Assembly: GCA_934045075.1 (NCBI GenBank)
Contig: OW203723.1
Coordinates: forward strand, 6,979,913-7,043,912
From: Yponomeuta sedellus
Taxonomy: Eukaryota; Arthropoda; Insecta; Lepidoptera; Yponomeutidae
DNA: 64,000 bases
Direction of reading: 5' to 3'
Shown: piece by piece, positions 21,965 through 36,600 of the stretch
Layout of the letters: every line of letters starts with the position of its first letter
How positions within the stretch are numbered: the first letter of the stretch is position 1
Made by a program: the position numbers and the translations under genes
Notes under the pieces: model-generated
What the model was told of the DNA's origin: nothing
The model's input: only the letters and a program-made list of their open reading frames with translations
Databases searched by the model: none

Positions 21965-22570
21965 GCTGTAATTGTAGTCTTAGACAAATATTACTTGATA
22001 CCTTTAGATAATGATAACGGAGATAAAAGCTGTATATCAATAACAAAAATAACAATGATTGCTAAAGCTGAAAGAAAAAAGTTTGGCGCGGTTCGGTGCG
22101 AGGTAGGTAGGAAACCTGTGGAAAAAAGATTTTTTTTGGAAACGTTTAGCTCTAGGTAAGGCCCTAGGTAAGGCTCCTGGTAACGTGTTCTTGATGTAGA
22201 ACAGAACTTACCAGACACCTTGATTAACCTTGTTATTGTATGTACTATATGGAAACTGAACAATGGTCGCCGTTCGCCTTCTAAAGGAGGGCCAATGAGA
22301 TGAGGTAAAGAATGTAAGCAAACGGACCGTTACTGAGTTAAATTGCGATAGTGAGCGATTATTATCTCTGTCCTTGTCACACGTATGCGGTAATGGCGTC
22401 ATTTGATCGACGACAGTTGTCGTTGCGTACTTCATGGTACAGGAAAACTTTCAGTACGGCAGTTGTCAACATTTGGTGTCATGCGCCATTTTGTGAACTA
22501 TAATAGTTCATTCCTGTTTAGATTGCGTTCGAAGTGATACGAGGACAATTTGTATAGCCATATTGACAAC

Positions 22571-22666
22571 ATGATTGATAATACTATAGATAGTTTTGTC
22601 ATAAATACGGCTGATTCGTACTCTTCCGGTGAATCATGTTTGACTAATACAGACGACAGCGATTAG
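22571..22666 (+). other. Tiny open frame of 31 codons, doubtful
   Basis: MIDNTIDSFVINTADSYSSG to TNTDDSD then TAG, followed by an AATAAA-like signal 35-45 bp on. The acidic Ser-rich composition recalls the start of a transposase gene, but this is weak. Confidence 0.15.
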
Positions 22667-22832
22667 AATAGGGAATTCGAAATTTGTATAACTATAATTT
22701 ATTCAAATAAAAATGCTTCTAACCCCTGAAACTTTGTTTACATTCTTTATCTCGTCTCATTTGCCTACCTTTACATATTTAATTTCCGTCAGCCCTTGGA
22801 TTTTTGAACAAATTATACCAGTAAATTATAAG

Positions 22833-22985
22833 ATATGATAAGATAAGAATATTCTTTATTGTACACCAGAGCACATATTATAAAACATGTAAAGATACAA
22901 AGTACAATTGGCGGCCTTATTGCTCAAAGCAATTTCTTCCAGACAACCTTACGAATGAAAGTTGCTGGAGGAAATAAGAGATATA
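22833..22985 (-). repeat. LINE 3' end, family C
   Basis: gaatattctttattgtacac, ttggcggccttattgctc and cttccagacaacctta on the plus strand. Confidence 0.6.
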
Positions 22986-23504
22986 TTATATATTCTATTC
23001 GAAAGTATATGTTCTACTGTGTTGTCAGCGTGATCAAGCGTATATCTATACCAAATTTCAGCTTCCTACTACTTACTGTCTTTGAGTTAACTGCTCCTTG
23101 AGGGCAGTCCTAAAATCCGAGGTGTCCCCAAATGGATAGTATGACGATGAGCGCATATCATATGACAAAAGTCGCCACTTTCTAGTACATTAATTGTCAA
23201 ATTCTGACATTTGAGCGCCACAAAATGCGTGACTTGTACTACCATACTACCTACCTTTTTAGAATCTTGCCTTGTATTATAAGTTGAAGAAGACTGTGTT
23301 CCGTTTTGTTGATTAAATAACTCTGATTAAATAAATAAATAAAATAAATATTCATGGACGTATTACACAGATCTCGTCAGCTCTATACTAAGTACAACTA
23401 AATGACTTGTGTTACAGGTGCTAACTCGACGATAGATTCAATACAATAAATAAATAGATAAGATCCAAGACCCGAGACAAACTTGAAAAGTTCGTTTCCT
23501 AGTT

Positions 23505-23590
23505 TGACCCTGCTGGGGATCGAACCCGAGACCTACGGTTTTACCATCAGCGTGCCAAACCGCTGCGCCATCGAGGCCGTCGAATTGTAT
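23505..23590 (-). repeat. tRNA-like SINE head
   Basis: On the minus strand it reads gatggcgcagcggtttggca (A-box region) and gggttcgatccccagc (B box). The spacing fits a tRNA but the acceptor stem does not close. Treated as a SINE, not a tRNA gene. Confidence 0.5.
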
Positions 23591-23710
23591 TCTTCATTCT
23601 ATGCTGAGCATAGAATTGTCGACTCTTTTAAGACAAAATGTCTCTGGACTGACCAGTTTTCAACAGTTTGTTTAACAGTCAACATTTTATTTTAGCCTTT
23701 GTGTATTCAT

Positions 23711-23870
23711 ATTCAATATCAACCCTTTGTATGTCCCACTGCTGGGGCACGGGTCTCTTCCTGCATCGCGGGAAGGTTAGGCCATACTCCACCACGGGGG
23801 CAAAGTCCGGATTGGTGTTGAATTGCATGACAGTGGCGGGTCTTACTATCAGAAGTTATCAAGCCGTATA
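23711..23870 (+). repeat. Dispersed repeat family A, 5' half
   Basis: From caaccctttgtatgtcccac to ttactatcagaagttatcaa; truncated on the right. Confidence 0.65.
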
Positions 23871-24094
23871 TAGTATTACAACTGTTTTATATAGTATTAC
23901 ACTCTATATGACATTTAATAACAACATATAGATATGTAGGGTTTTTAGGCACTGAATAAATGAAAGGTTTAGTGGTAAAAAAATCGTCTATTATGTAATA
24001 TTTTCTAGGTACGTAACTTCTTACGTGCACAATTTAATAAAAAAAAATATTATACCTATGTTTTTTTTTATTTATTCTCCAAAGCAAAAATTAC

Positions 24095-24190
24095 GGGGTG
24101 ACCTCACGATCTTTCTCCTGGGCTGGCAGAGACTGGCCGTTGACAGAGAGGAGTGGAGAGCTAAAACATCCTTTGCCCAGCAGTGAGACA
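24095..24190 (+). repeat. LINE 3' end, family F
   Basis: gacagagaggagtggagagc and tttgcccagcagtgagacac, matching 9292-9400. Confidence 0.45.
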
Positions 24191-24528
24191 CATATCCGTC
24201 ATATTTTTTATAATTAGCCATGATCGTGTCCCAGAGGCCCAAAATCTGGGCAAAGGGCTCCCATTTATATTTCCACTCTGACGCTGGTCAACGATTCCCA
24301 CCTACTCGCATTTTGTACCGGTACAACTACTCTGTTGTCTCTGTAATTATTTTCTCGTGTGTAAAATAAAGAATATTCTTATCTTATCTACTACGCCTCA
24401 GCAAAAACTTTTTTGTTTTTCTCCTTCCCTTAGCGTATCGATCGTCGTGATCATCGTTTCCTCTGCGATACAGGTAATAGATTAGTCCATTATATCACTA
24501 AATATATTTTTTTCGAGACAAAATGCAT

Positions 24529-27500
24529 TTATTTTGCACTGCCACTTCTCTGCAATTTCTTCTGTTGCCTCATGTAACACATTTCCATGCTCCAAAATAC
24601 CAATACGATCGCGTACAAGGACGTCAACACCCAGAACGAAGTAGCGTAGCTGTTTGTTATGTCCCTTACGGCTCCTGTAATAAAGATATACTATTTCGAA
24701 ACTGAAACTCATTTAAACTCAACGTAAAGTTGACGACAGGTCGACATGGCAATCGGGGCATGAGGTGAGGAGGCGGGGTCGCCCCGCACACCCGCACAGT
24801 CCCCGCGTCGTCTTAGTCTTAGGGCGAGATAAATAGTCGCTTCTAAGAACGAGTCTTAGCGAAAGCACTTGCTTAAGAATCGATTTGTCTATCATAGACA
24901 GTACTTTAGCACTCTTTTAGTCGCGAAACCCGGACTAATTCTTAGCATTGGCCTAAGAACATGCTTAGCTAAGCAAACGTCTACTTTGATACTTAGCTAA
25001 GTTAGCCTGAAGTAATGCTTAGGGAAGCTTGAGCACGGACTTGGGCTAAGCAACGACTATTTATCTCGCCCTTGGTGTCGCACGAGTCCGTATCGACCAC
25101 GTTTATCGATTATAATCTCGCTCACATAATTTATTAGTTAATAATCTCATCAACCCATTATGTCCCCACCGAGGAGCACGGGTCTCTCCTTTGAGGCAGG
25201 TATAGGTCATACTCCACTACGGGGTCCAAGACCGGATTGGTAGAGGCTTGCAAGAATAGTGGCTAGTCTTACTGTAATAATAATATTGGCCTTTTTGCAT
25301 CTACTTAATGAGATGATTTATACAGCGTCCAGTGGTATCTTCACTCACACTAGATGGGTGAAGGGACCACTCCGACGCTGTAGTGCCTGGGTCATGGTTT
25401 TATAGATGGTGTAGGCTTGCCCAGCACCTATACCATCCTGACAACTTGGTCGGCCTAGCCCACAGGAAAGACTAGTCAATACGTGCGGAGCCAACCAAGC
25501 CGCGGGTTTCCTCACGATGTTTTCCTTCACCGTTAGCGTGTGGTATTGCGACTGCAAATTCGCAAATGTACGTAACTTTGAAATTAAACAAAGTCATTGG
25601 TACATGCCCGCACTCGGGATCGAACCTGGGGCTCTCGCTTGCCAGTCTATGGTTCTACCCACTGAGCTACCACCGCTTAGTCTTACTGTAGTAATGTAGT
25701 TAATATAGAAAAATATTTCGTATTCAGTTGCACTTTTGCCGAAAGAGTTAACCCTATCTAATAAAGATATACCAACGCGCTTTTTCATCGATCACGACTT
25801 TTACGGAGGGTATTTGTCAAAATTAGTTCGTAGACATTAAATTGCTTCCAGGCAAGGACAATGGAGGACCGGCGAGGGTGTCTTGTGTGAAGAGGCCTGT
25901 TACCAACAGCGGTCGTATTTCATGGCTGTATAGGCAGATAGAAGTTGCCTCAAAACGTATGACAAACAGCAAAGAGTTGTCACAATTACGCTATATTACT
26001 CGCATCAACTCCAGCTGAATTTGACAGATGGACGATAGGGGACCTTTCTGGAGTTGGTATGCATAATTAGGCCTCTGATCCGTAATTAGAGACAGAGCCC
26101 GCGTCAGCAGCAGTGCGACCCGCCGCCATCTTTACAAGACATTGTTGAATTGTGATATTTTAGCGCCACAAGACGTTTACTACTACTGTCTATTTATCTT
26201 GACTTGTTGAATTTAGTAAACAAGATGCTAACCTCAAAATGAAAATTTCATGTCCAAATTACATTTTCTCGCAAGTTCATGAACTATGTTTATAAAATTG
26301 GAAGCGTGTTATCTAAAATAGTGTCCCAGTTTACTTCATTTGTGAGAATATTACAGTTTTCGACTAAAAAGTCTTCTTTACCTGTAGAATGTCGTTGACT
26401 AAAATTTACAAGTAAGGGTAAATAGACTGTACCTATGCTGAGCCCTTTCATAGAGTCTATAGTTTACTGCGAGAATTCTATGTGCAGTGCAAAGTCGATT
26501 CAGCCTCATAAAGTAATAAGACTTAATGGTAAAACTAGCTATATCCAAGTGTCGTAAGAAACTGTGATTTGTAGTTTTATGAAACTAAACCCTATTAACA
26601 CTTTTGGGATTGCTAAAATTATCAACAATAGGATTCATAAAGAGAAATAGTACTTAAAATAGCGCAGTATTTTATTCTACGCTAGCAGGACCCACGACTT
26701 AATTCGCGAGGTAATGAATAAGCCTTAGCCCATGTCTATCTTGAAGGTCCATTCTTAAATACTGGGGACAAATGTTTTGACATCGAATAACTTCCGGAGC
26801 TTAGCCCTTTCATACAAACTTTCAAACATTTAAACTTTTCTTCATCAAAATATAAGTGTAAATTAATATGATCAGATTAGTCGTCTTCTATGGCTAAGTA
26901 ATCTGCCATTCACAAACCTTTGATTAAGCAGGAGTCGATATTGGCCTAATTGATGACCCATTTTCGGCCTCACGAAAAGGGATAATTAGGAGTCTGTTAC
27001 TTTGAAAAACCGTGCAATGTCTACCTATTGCAAATTTGGGTAAGAGATGTAAACATAACATAAAATTGTCCTTTACACACAAACATTCAACCTATACAAG
27101 AAGAAATTAGAGACGTACCAATAAGAGGTCCAACTGTGAGACTCAAAATACAGTACACCAGCATGAACATTCCTAGAACGTTGGCATACTTCTCCTGGGG
27201 TACAATCTCGGATAGCACCAGAGGCATCAACGTCGCCAAAATACATTTCGATGCCCCCATCAAGGTGAGAAAGATCATTGTGCTCATCTGCTCCTTGGAC
27301 CAGATCATACCTGTAATAAGGGAGATAGTTGTAAACTCTGATAACAGTGATACTCGAGTATTTTTTACCTAATGTGCACGCGTCTAACAATTAATTTAAC
27401 GCAAGAAACGAGACATAATCACGCAGATACAATAATGAATACATTACAGGGCATTTGTATCGTTATATAAGCGTGTGTAATGCATCACAGATGCACTTTA

Positions 27501-30031
27501 AGAGTGAATCTCGCGCTCATTTCGTGTACATAATTATTATTAGGCTATACGCCTAATTCGCGCACTAGTATCTGGGTAGGATCAGTTAGCTCTTCTAACA
27601 AGATTGTAAGCGGTCTAATTACTAAACGGACAATGATATTTGAATCTAATAGGTGATCGTTGGTCTAGAGCGGCTTCACGTCTAATTATTAAGACCACCG
27701 ATTGCATACTACTAAGAACTAGATATTAAGTATCTCTATTGTATGTGTATTTCTATCTATTTCTATCTGTTGGTCTGATCCCCACTGGAGACCGCCGTAC
27801 ATAGGTGCAAATCTCTTCATTCTGGGTATATTTCCAAGTTTGTCTCCTTGCCTGGTTACCATAGCACAGGGTATCGTGGTTTAGAAATGAAATTAAATGA
27901 AATGGTTTTATTCAAAGTAGCGCAGAAGCTGCGGCTTAATGAACTTTACAATTCAAGCTAGGTGTCCATTTCAAAATCTAGATCATTTTGGATTTGGATT
28001 ATATTATTTTAAAATATAGAACTCATGCATTGTACTGGCTTTAATTCCAGACATCATTGTCATCTAAATAATCCTTTATGCTATAGTAGCCCTTTTGGCA
28101 CTAAGTGTACTTTAGGACCAAGACAAGTGAGTGTGTTGTGTAGAAGTTACTATTATGAATGTTTTTTTCTAAGTTTATATTTTGAGCTTGTTTGTCTTTC
28201 AGTTTATGAAGAACGAGTTCCAGTTATCACTTTGTTAACGAACATGCTCGTTAACAAAGTGATAAGGACAGTTCAGTGCACAGGTTTTCAATCTGTCCGA
28301 TTGGTTTAGTCCGTTGGGAGTAATTTTTGCCAATCGTGATTCGAATTTTACACCAATGTTTAACTTGCAACGTTCATTAAGTCGCAATTTCTGTTGCATT
28401 TTAAATAAAAATATTTCGAATTTGACTTGACCTCGTTCAAGAGTTATTGAAGTAAACGTTACTTACCAATCCTTGTCACGATAGCTATGATCAATCCTAT
28501 AAAGTATAGTTTTCGATTTCCTAGTTTTATCAACCATTTATTAAATACTATTAAAGACAGTTTGGCTACTACGTCGCCGATGGACGTTAGTGCTATAGCC
28601 CACGCCACAGCGCTCTGAAAAAGAAATACGTAGGTTTTAGAACTTAGTAAATACATGTTCGTAGAACCAAGAAATCAAAATTCGTAAAACATAGATGCAG
28701 TTAATGACAAACACTGATTCATAATATGCGCATACTAAACCTAATTTAAGACTTTCGGATAGCGGGTGTTGGAAATAACTTAGCTGTAGTGCCTGATGCA
28801 CTTATACATTGATGTATATTTTACTAGAAGTGCCGGCGGTTTATCGATTTTCCCATAGGAATAAGATATTTTCCCGCAGTGAAACGTAGCCTATGTGATA
28901 ACCCAGAGAGTCAGCTAACCCTATACCAAATTTTATTAAAATCGTTTCAGCCGTTAAAACGTGAATAGTAACAAACATTGACTATAATGGCGCACACATA
29001 AGATATAGATATATACTGTGGCGGGCGTTTTTGTAGGATATTTATAAGATAAAAATTTTCATCATACATTACATACTCGTATGTGTAATTGCGCACGCCA
29101 GAATAGCTCGCAGATAGTAGATTTTTCCTACTTATTTGACACTTGTTTCTTATATTTTGGACAATTTACGCAATATCTTACAAATTGTAGCCTGCGTATT
29201 ATTCTGATGTATAAGCTACATTATTGTAAAGTTTCATTAAAATCCATTCAGAAGTTTTTACGTGAAAGAGTAACTAACATCCGTCCATAGTTACAAACTT
29301 TCTCGTTTATAATATTAGTGGAAAGTAGGATTAATTAACTTAGAATTAATCAGAGGTTGCCAAAGGACGCTATAAAGACCATCTAGCATTAGTTATTGTA
29401 ATATTTACAAACCTGAAGTCCAGAAGTGCAGTGCAAGCTTTTAAATCATATAGGCATTCCACCCAACTACTCTATTCAGATTGCAAAGTGCTGACAGTAC
29501 GACAACTGTTTATACTCAGGTCGGTTCTGTCAGCACATCGTAGATTCCACACTTCGCCTGATTACGAGATAACTAGAAGTAAACGTGTCTGTCGTCTTCC
29601 CACTCCAGCTATGCACACCACATTTGGCCAACGCTTTGCCCCATTTCTTCAACCATTCCTATTTACTAAAAAATTCTTAATTGCGATATAATAGAGTCCA
29701 CAGTAGCTTGTGCTAAACAAAAACTCAAACTGTATCTCAATAGCTTAAACTACTCCGAAACTGAAAAACTATTAAACACTATTAGGCAGGTGATTTCTAT
29801 AGAAAAATAAAAATTAAAAATGCTCATCTTATATAAACACAATTAATAAAAATATACTTGAAATGACTATAATTATGTATGTGTGTATATGTATATATAT
29901 ATATGTTTGTATGTATATGTACTTGTACATGTATGTGTTAATATACTATAATATATATTCATAAATATACATATATCTATAAGAATATTATTATCTCATC
30001 TTGCATATATATATTTATGTGCATGAATGTG

Positions 30032-30103
<72 letters not shown>

Positions 30104-30581
30104 TTATAAATTATTAAATATACCTAAAATAAGTCATAGTATAATAAACATTTACCCTATTTATCAACCTTATATTACATACACACTTTCTGTTAGTACT
30201 ATACTATGTTACTAGAGCTAAGCAAAATAAATCTTTGAATAAATTGAAAATGTAAAATGTGTCTAAAACAAACCATAAACGGTAAGCGCCAACTAATCTT
30301 AATGTTAAGCCTTCCTCTGATTACCACCGCACAGACTTACATCTAGTGTGGTAACCAAAGTAAAACAAGCTTGTAAGCTTTTATCGTTTCTTTTAAATAA
30401 AACATTTTTGTATTTTTTGTTTGTATTTTACAAACATATTTAATTATACTTCTTTAGATAGTCACTAAGAAAATAACATCCAGACAGTTTGGACATAAAA
30501 AAACGCCCGTTCAGTGTAGATAACCGAGATTAGATAACTATTATTTTGTTATACCATTTTATAACGTCTACAAATGTTTCA

Positions 30582-30657
<76 letters not shown>

Positions 30658-33600
30658 CGCTTTAAAAAGGTTGCAGAAATTTCGATGATTTTTTTGGAGC
30701 AAATTCGTAAGTAGAATTAATATATATTAATTCTACTCATTGCGTGGCAAATATTTAACCTATATATTTTATACTATTAGTAAGATCACAGATATGCACC
30801 CGAAAGGGTATACGTGTATGGAATGTAATAGGTAATGCTGCGGAAGAGGTTTGTTAAGATCGGTAAATGGCAAACCCTGGTCTCTGCTTAGCCCTCCAAT
30901 GTACAGGCGTGATTTTACCCTGCTAGATTCTTATTAGATTCAAACAGCGCCTATAACTAAATTCCGGGGACCAAACGGGTTTTGGTCGCGGCTCCCACCC
31001 CAACTTCTTATCATTGCTAGACCTTTTGTAATTTACGTCTAATTTTAGTTCTGTAAAATGATTATCATCTTGAATATATGTACCCCATACTTATATAATA
31101 ATATTATGTACAAAACTACGAAACAGTCACCATTAAGCACTGTACACACCTGATCCCAATTTATGAAATACAATGCTTGTGGCAGCATTACGGCAAAGGT
31201 TACTTCTCCAAACACCGCTATTGCCGTTCCTAAAGTTGCGCTCACCACTGCTAAACTTTTGAACAGAGGCAGGTCTAATGCATCGGATATTTTTTGCCTG
31301 CAAAAAAGGGATACAAAAATTCAATTCGAGAATGGGCATCCTTGGTAATTCGGGGAAAACAGGTTAGTTTCAAATAGTTGTACAGACAAAAGTTCGTGAC
31401 AGAATCAGCAAGTAAACTATGTTTATTGCTTCCATGTAAAAATGCCGATCTATTACTTGACAATAGTTTGTGACCTTTTTTACTTAATTACTCGGTTTAT
31501 TAATTTTTTGGGTATGTAATAATAACATGATGTTATCTATCAAAAGGTAAAGTTGGAAAGCGCTCAAACTGACAGTTGAGTTAAAATACTCACATCATTC
31601 TTTTCGGATTTCTCACAACTAGGTTTTCAAGATCATGATCGTGACTCTTACCGTCGTGGTTTTTATTTGTTAATTCAGATTCTTTCACAGCCTTAGCTGC
31701 GTTGATATGTTTTGTCTTCGTTTCTGCATTTTTCACTAAGAGCTTCTCTTCTGGAATAAATAATTCACAAATCTTGTTCAATGTAATATTATTTGTATAC
31801 ACCGTTCTTTGCACAAAGTTAAGTACATATTTTATTCCGTACATAAGTATTATATTCCTTCATGGTTGTACAGTACTACACATCATAAAAGTCCATTCGG
31901 GAATCTTCGTTCGCGCAGACTAGGAAGAAGTGTAACGAAAGTATCCGAAGCTATAAGTACATTCAACATGATCTTTAACCGATACGGTTAAGGTGCAGAA
32001 TTGATTGCCGCAGTAGCGCTACCTATTTCGCTCACGCTAACATTGCCAAACTAATAGTCACCTGGATCGATGACGTTGAATCAACCAATAGCAACAAAGG
32101 CGCGCGGCCTGCCATAAAATGAAACTATCTGATTGGTCAATCAACTTGCCGCACATCCAAAATTTGGTCATCTGCGCAGATACATCCGCGAGACTTATTT
32201 CTTGTGTAGCACTGTACCACACGGTGGTCTATGACGCTTGCGGGGTATCTCTTAGCACTGACTGAAAATCAGCGCTGAAGGCTTGCCCATCAGCAGACTG
32301 CTGAGTCAGCTGCCATTTATAATCAGTACGTTATGCATAAATAATTAAATCGAAAATATATTGATACCAAATAACATAACATAACACATACAGGCACATA
32401 CATGGCCCCACACCAGGATACCCTGTGTCGTAGAAACAACGACATCACAAACATGTAAACATCCAAGACCTGGACTTTTTCTTTTGTTTCCAGCCGGGAT
32501 TTGAACCCGGGACCTCTTGCATGGTAGGCAGACGCGCTACCGCTACGCCACAGAAGTCGTAAAAAATAGCAAAAGAGTGTATTTGTTTTATAATAAATGT
32601 TTCTTCTTTTAATGGGAATGGTCGGGACACATTACTAGACAAGAAGACGGCTGGTGGAGCAGGGCAGTCACAGAGTAGCGGCCGAGAACAGGACGACGGT
32701 CAGTGGACGGACTACCGATAGTCGGACGATACCCAAGGTCTATGCAGCTGGCAAGGCATCCCGAGAGATGGCATTTGGGGAAAAATGCCCATACCCTGCA
32801 GTGGGCAGCGGTGAGCTTATAATGATGGTGATGCAATTTTGTTCCCATGTGTGCCCGTGACCTTCTTAGGAAGTTGGGATAAAAAGTTATGCTTATTAAT
32901 AATTGTGAGCTAGATATATAGACTCAGAGGAAGTACTTTCTAGGTCTTAACGTGCTTTGTCATAAGTTTTGCAACTCTTTTCGGACTGTACTGGCAAGCA
33001 ACACTTTCACCTGTTATGGCATTTTTAGAAACCTATTTAGAGGCTAAAAATTTCACCCTTGCCGGGATTCGAACCCGCAACCTCTGGCTATCCGTGCCAG
33101 CGCTCTACCAATTGAGCCAATGGGCGACTCACGGCATCAGTGAAATTTCGAACCTCTTTACAGTATTCTCTGTATTACGTACAGGCAGCGACATCTGACT
33201 TAAGCAAATTGCATTACTTACAGCCCCGACTACCTACTTTGCAGTTAGGTTTTAACATCGGAACGATATCACTGTACCCACATGATTATACTATTTTTAT
33301 TTTAATGCACTAACCCGTGCTAAGGAACAAATTTAGAAACCTATTTAGAGGCTAAAAATTTCACCCATGCCGGGATTCGAACCCGCAACTTCTGGCTATC
33401 CGTGCCAGCGCTCTACCAATTGAGCCAATGGGCGACTCACGGCATCAGTGAAATTTCGAACCTCTTTACACTATTCTCTGTATTACGTACAGGCAGCGAC
33501 ATCTGACTTAAGCAAATTGCATTACTTACAGCCCCGACTACCTACTTTGCAGTTAAATAGGTTTCTAAATTTGTTCCTTAGCACGGGTTAGTGCATTAAA

Positions 33601-36600
33601 ATAAAAATAGTATAATCTGTTATGGCATTTTAAATCATTGTTGTATGTAGAAGAATGTCTAATGTTGTCATGGTTTTAAGCAACAAACAGTGCCAGTACG
33701 AAGCAGAAGTCTTGTTAAAACATGTAAAAACCATTGTGATTAAACAGACATGTGAACAAACAAAAAGTCAAAAGTCACAGAATTATGAAATTTGTCGGAA
33801 AAGAAATGTGTTTCACAAATTGCGTATTTTTAAGTTAGTCTGTGTAAATTTCTGTATAAACTTGTGAGCCTGAGGATGCCTCGTGTTAGAGGCGAAACGC
33901 ATCGCGCATTTTCTCACACAAGTCGGTGGTGGTGTGTTCGTGTCTTGCTTCTGCTTGAAAAAGTGGGAGAAAGGGCGGTGTATTAACTAACCTTATGGTG
34001 TGAGATTTTTGGCGAAACTTCGCAAAGCTATTTTCACATTTTAATGCTATAATGGATTTCCGCAAAGGATCGCCTGATTCCATACAATGTATAAATTTCC
34101 TCTAGTAGCTAGCTAGTCTAGTAACCAGCTGCTGCGGAACTAGGAGTACGGTCTTACCCTCTACGTCATCAACAATCGGTGCTTTCTTTAAATGCCATTC
34201 GACTGGTTGCAACATAATGGCTGCAATGAAGTTTTGCAACGTTATTGCAATAATCAGCAGAAGTGTGCCTCGAAAACCGTACTCCTCTAAAGACCATTTG
34301 AAGAATATCGGTGCGATGATCGCTATTAGTCCTGTAAAGAACTTACGTTATAGCTAATATAGATTAGTCATTAATTTTAGCATCGTATGACAGAATATCT
34401 TGTTCTACATTGCCTAATTATATTTTTTACGATTTTTTCTTTCCTTAACCTATTACTTAAACTGTTGATCTACCGTTGACAGATGTCAATTGGTTTTTGC
34501 CCTTATCCTACTGACGGGTGTTAACAATAAATAAACAGATTATTACTGCACGGGAGACTACAGAGGCCAGATAAGATAGAAGATCGGTTTCTCTTCCTCG
34601 TAGCGTAACCCAAATTAATTCAAAAGAAAACAAACAAATGAACAGTCGGACGGCGAGATGGACGGATGAACTGACTGACAGACAGACCGTCGTCGCACTG
34701 TAGGCTGAAAATCACGTTTCAAAGAAATAGGAACTTGAGTTTTCAAGTGTCACTGAAACGTGACAACGTCGTGGTCTTTGAAACGTGATTCACAACGGGC
34801 AGATATATCTACAGCTTTTAGCCTCTTTCTCATAGGGTAATGGGACTAAATACCTAGCGATTGATAAAATCTACGAATAGTTTTTGCTTACAAAAAGAAA
34901 TTAAATTAACTACGAAATTTATACAAACGTGAAATAATAACAATTCAGCTTTGTCATCGTCAAGAGATTAAATAGATAACATTTTTTATTTTTGTTACTT
35001 GTATAGTTGATAACAGCCAGTTACCCATGAAGGTCTGCGTGAAACTCATAGACAGGAGCCGTTTTTCCAGAAAATAGTTATTTATCTGTGTGCAGGAGAT
35101 GTTAAAGAAGTAACCGGACGCGGCATACTGAAAAATAAGAAAAGGACAAAAAAATAAATTCATAGACAATCATCTACAAATTAATACGTAAAATTGTTGC
35201 AAGCCTCCACCGATCCGGACTTGGCCGTGGTGGAGTATGGCCTATACCTTCCTCAGGCAAAAGATCCGTTACCCTGGGGTGGGGCCATAATGGGATGATA
35301 ATGAAAATGGTTCTCCGGTCTATCTTGGGCGTGGGCAATGCTTCTGACCGCGACAGGTATAAGAGTATAATTCTCGCATCAACCTAATTTTCAAGGACGT
35401 TATACGGATAACTTCAGCTCTATTGTTTAACATAAGTAGTAAAATACATTTTCAAATCAAATCAAATCAATTTATTTCAAAGTAAAGAATTTACATTCTG
35501 TTTGCTGTATGTCAATGTACAAAGTAAAACTGTAAGCTGCGTCCTTCGAGTCGTATTGTAGTGGAGAAAAAGGCTGCGGAAAAAAAATCTCCACTCTGAC
35601 CATCTTTTTTCATGTCACCTTAACCAAATACATCAGTTGCCACCTATACGTATGCCTAATTAGATTTCATGATTGCCATTAATAACCCTAAATGCCAAGT
35701 CATCCGTACACCCTTTATATAATTCATTTGGCATCAAGTTGGAAAGATAATCATTAGAGTGCGAGGACGAAAAGGAAATTAAGGAAACCAACCTGCATTG
35801 CTTGAGAAATAAAAAATGCAACCTGTGTTTTGGCAAAGTAACATATAACGCTACTTGCAGTCATCATAACCGCAGTCAGAAGGCAAAGTTTACGCCAACT
35901 TAATACTTTCGCTAGCGGTCCCGTGGTGTAACCTGAAATTAAAGAAATAGTGTCATGTCAAGATCGTTCTACAGCACCAAATCGCATACAAACGGAGGAG
36001 ACAAATATAAAAAAGCAAATATGTCCTTGACGTAAATTACACATTTTTAAAATATCCGAAACACACCTTTAAAAAAATAAAAATATGTATGAAAGTTATT
36101 AGATAAGCCCTCAGTAATAATGAGGACAAGTCATATTCACAGTGATAAACGGAAAAACGGCTTAATTATGTTATTGCATTACACTACAGTGGCAAATGAA
36201 TGGACAAGCCACGTGACGACATTTTTTTTATACTATTGGCGCCTAGAAGGTTTGATACGTGTGCGGGCTTAGATTTAAAGAAGCAATGAAATTAATCGCT
36301 ACGTTTGTGCTACTGTCATTGTACTATAACTCACATAATCTAAGCCAAGTAGTAATAGGCTGTTCGCGCAAGAATCGATCGCGCGACGTAATCATGAATC
36401 TGTGGTCATTCATTCATTATTCTGTCGTTCCGGTGCCGGCGCTCGTGCCGCCCGCTCGCTACTATAAGTAATTTATCCAGCCATCTGCATACGCATTCGC
36501 ACGGTGACATACGCGCGTGATAAATACTCTTTCGAATTCTCGTGAAGTGATAGACATTTGGTGACTAATTAACTTTATCAGCTCAAAGAACAATATTAGA

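Noticed and set aside
33061..33130. A tRNA gene on the minus strand, with A and B boxes and a good anticodon arm
   Set aside because: The anticodon loop lacks the usual U33, the acceptor and T stems have mismatches, and the sequence recurs with a fixed tail at many loci: it is SINE family S.
36230..36260. A retroviral-type primer binding site at ttggcgcc
   Set aside because: Only eight bases match and no LTR end precedes it in the right place.
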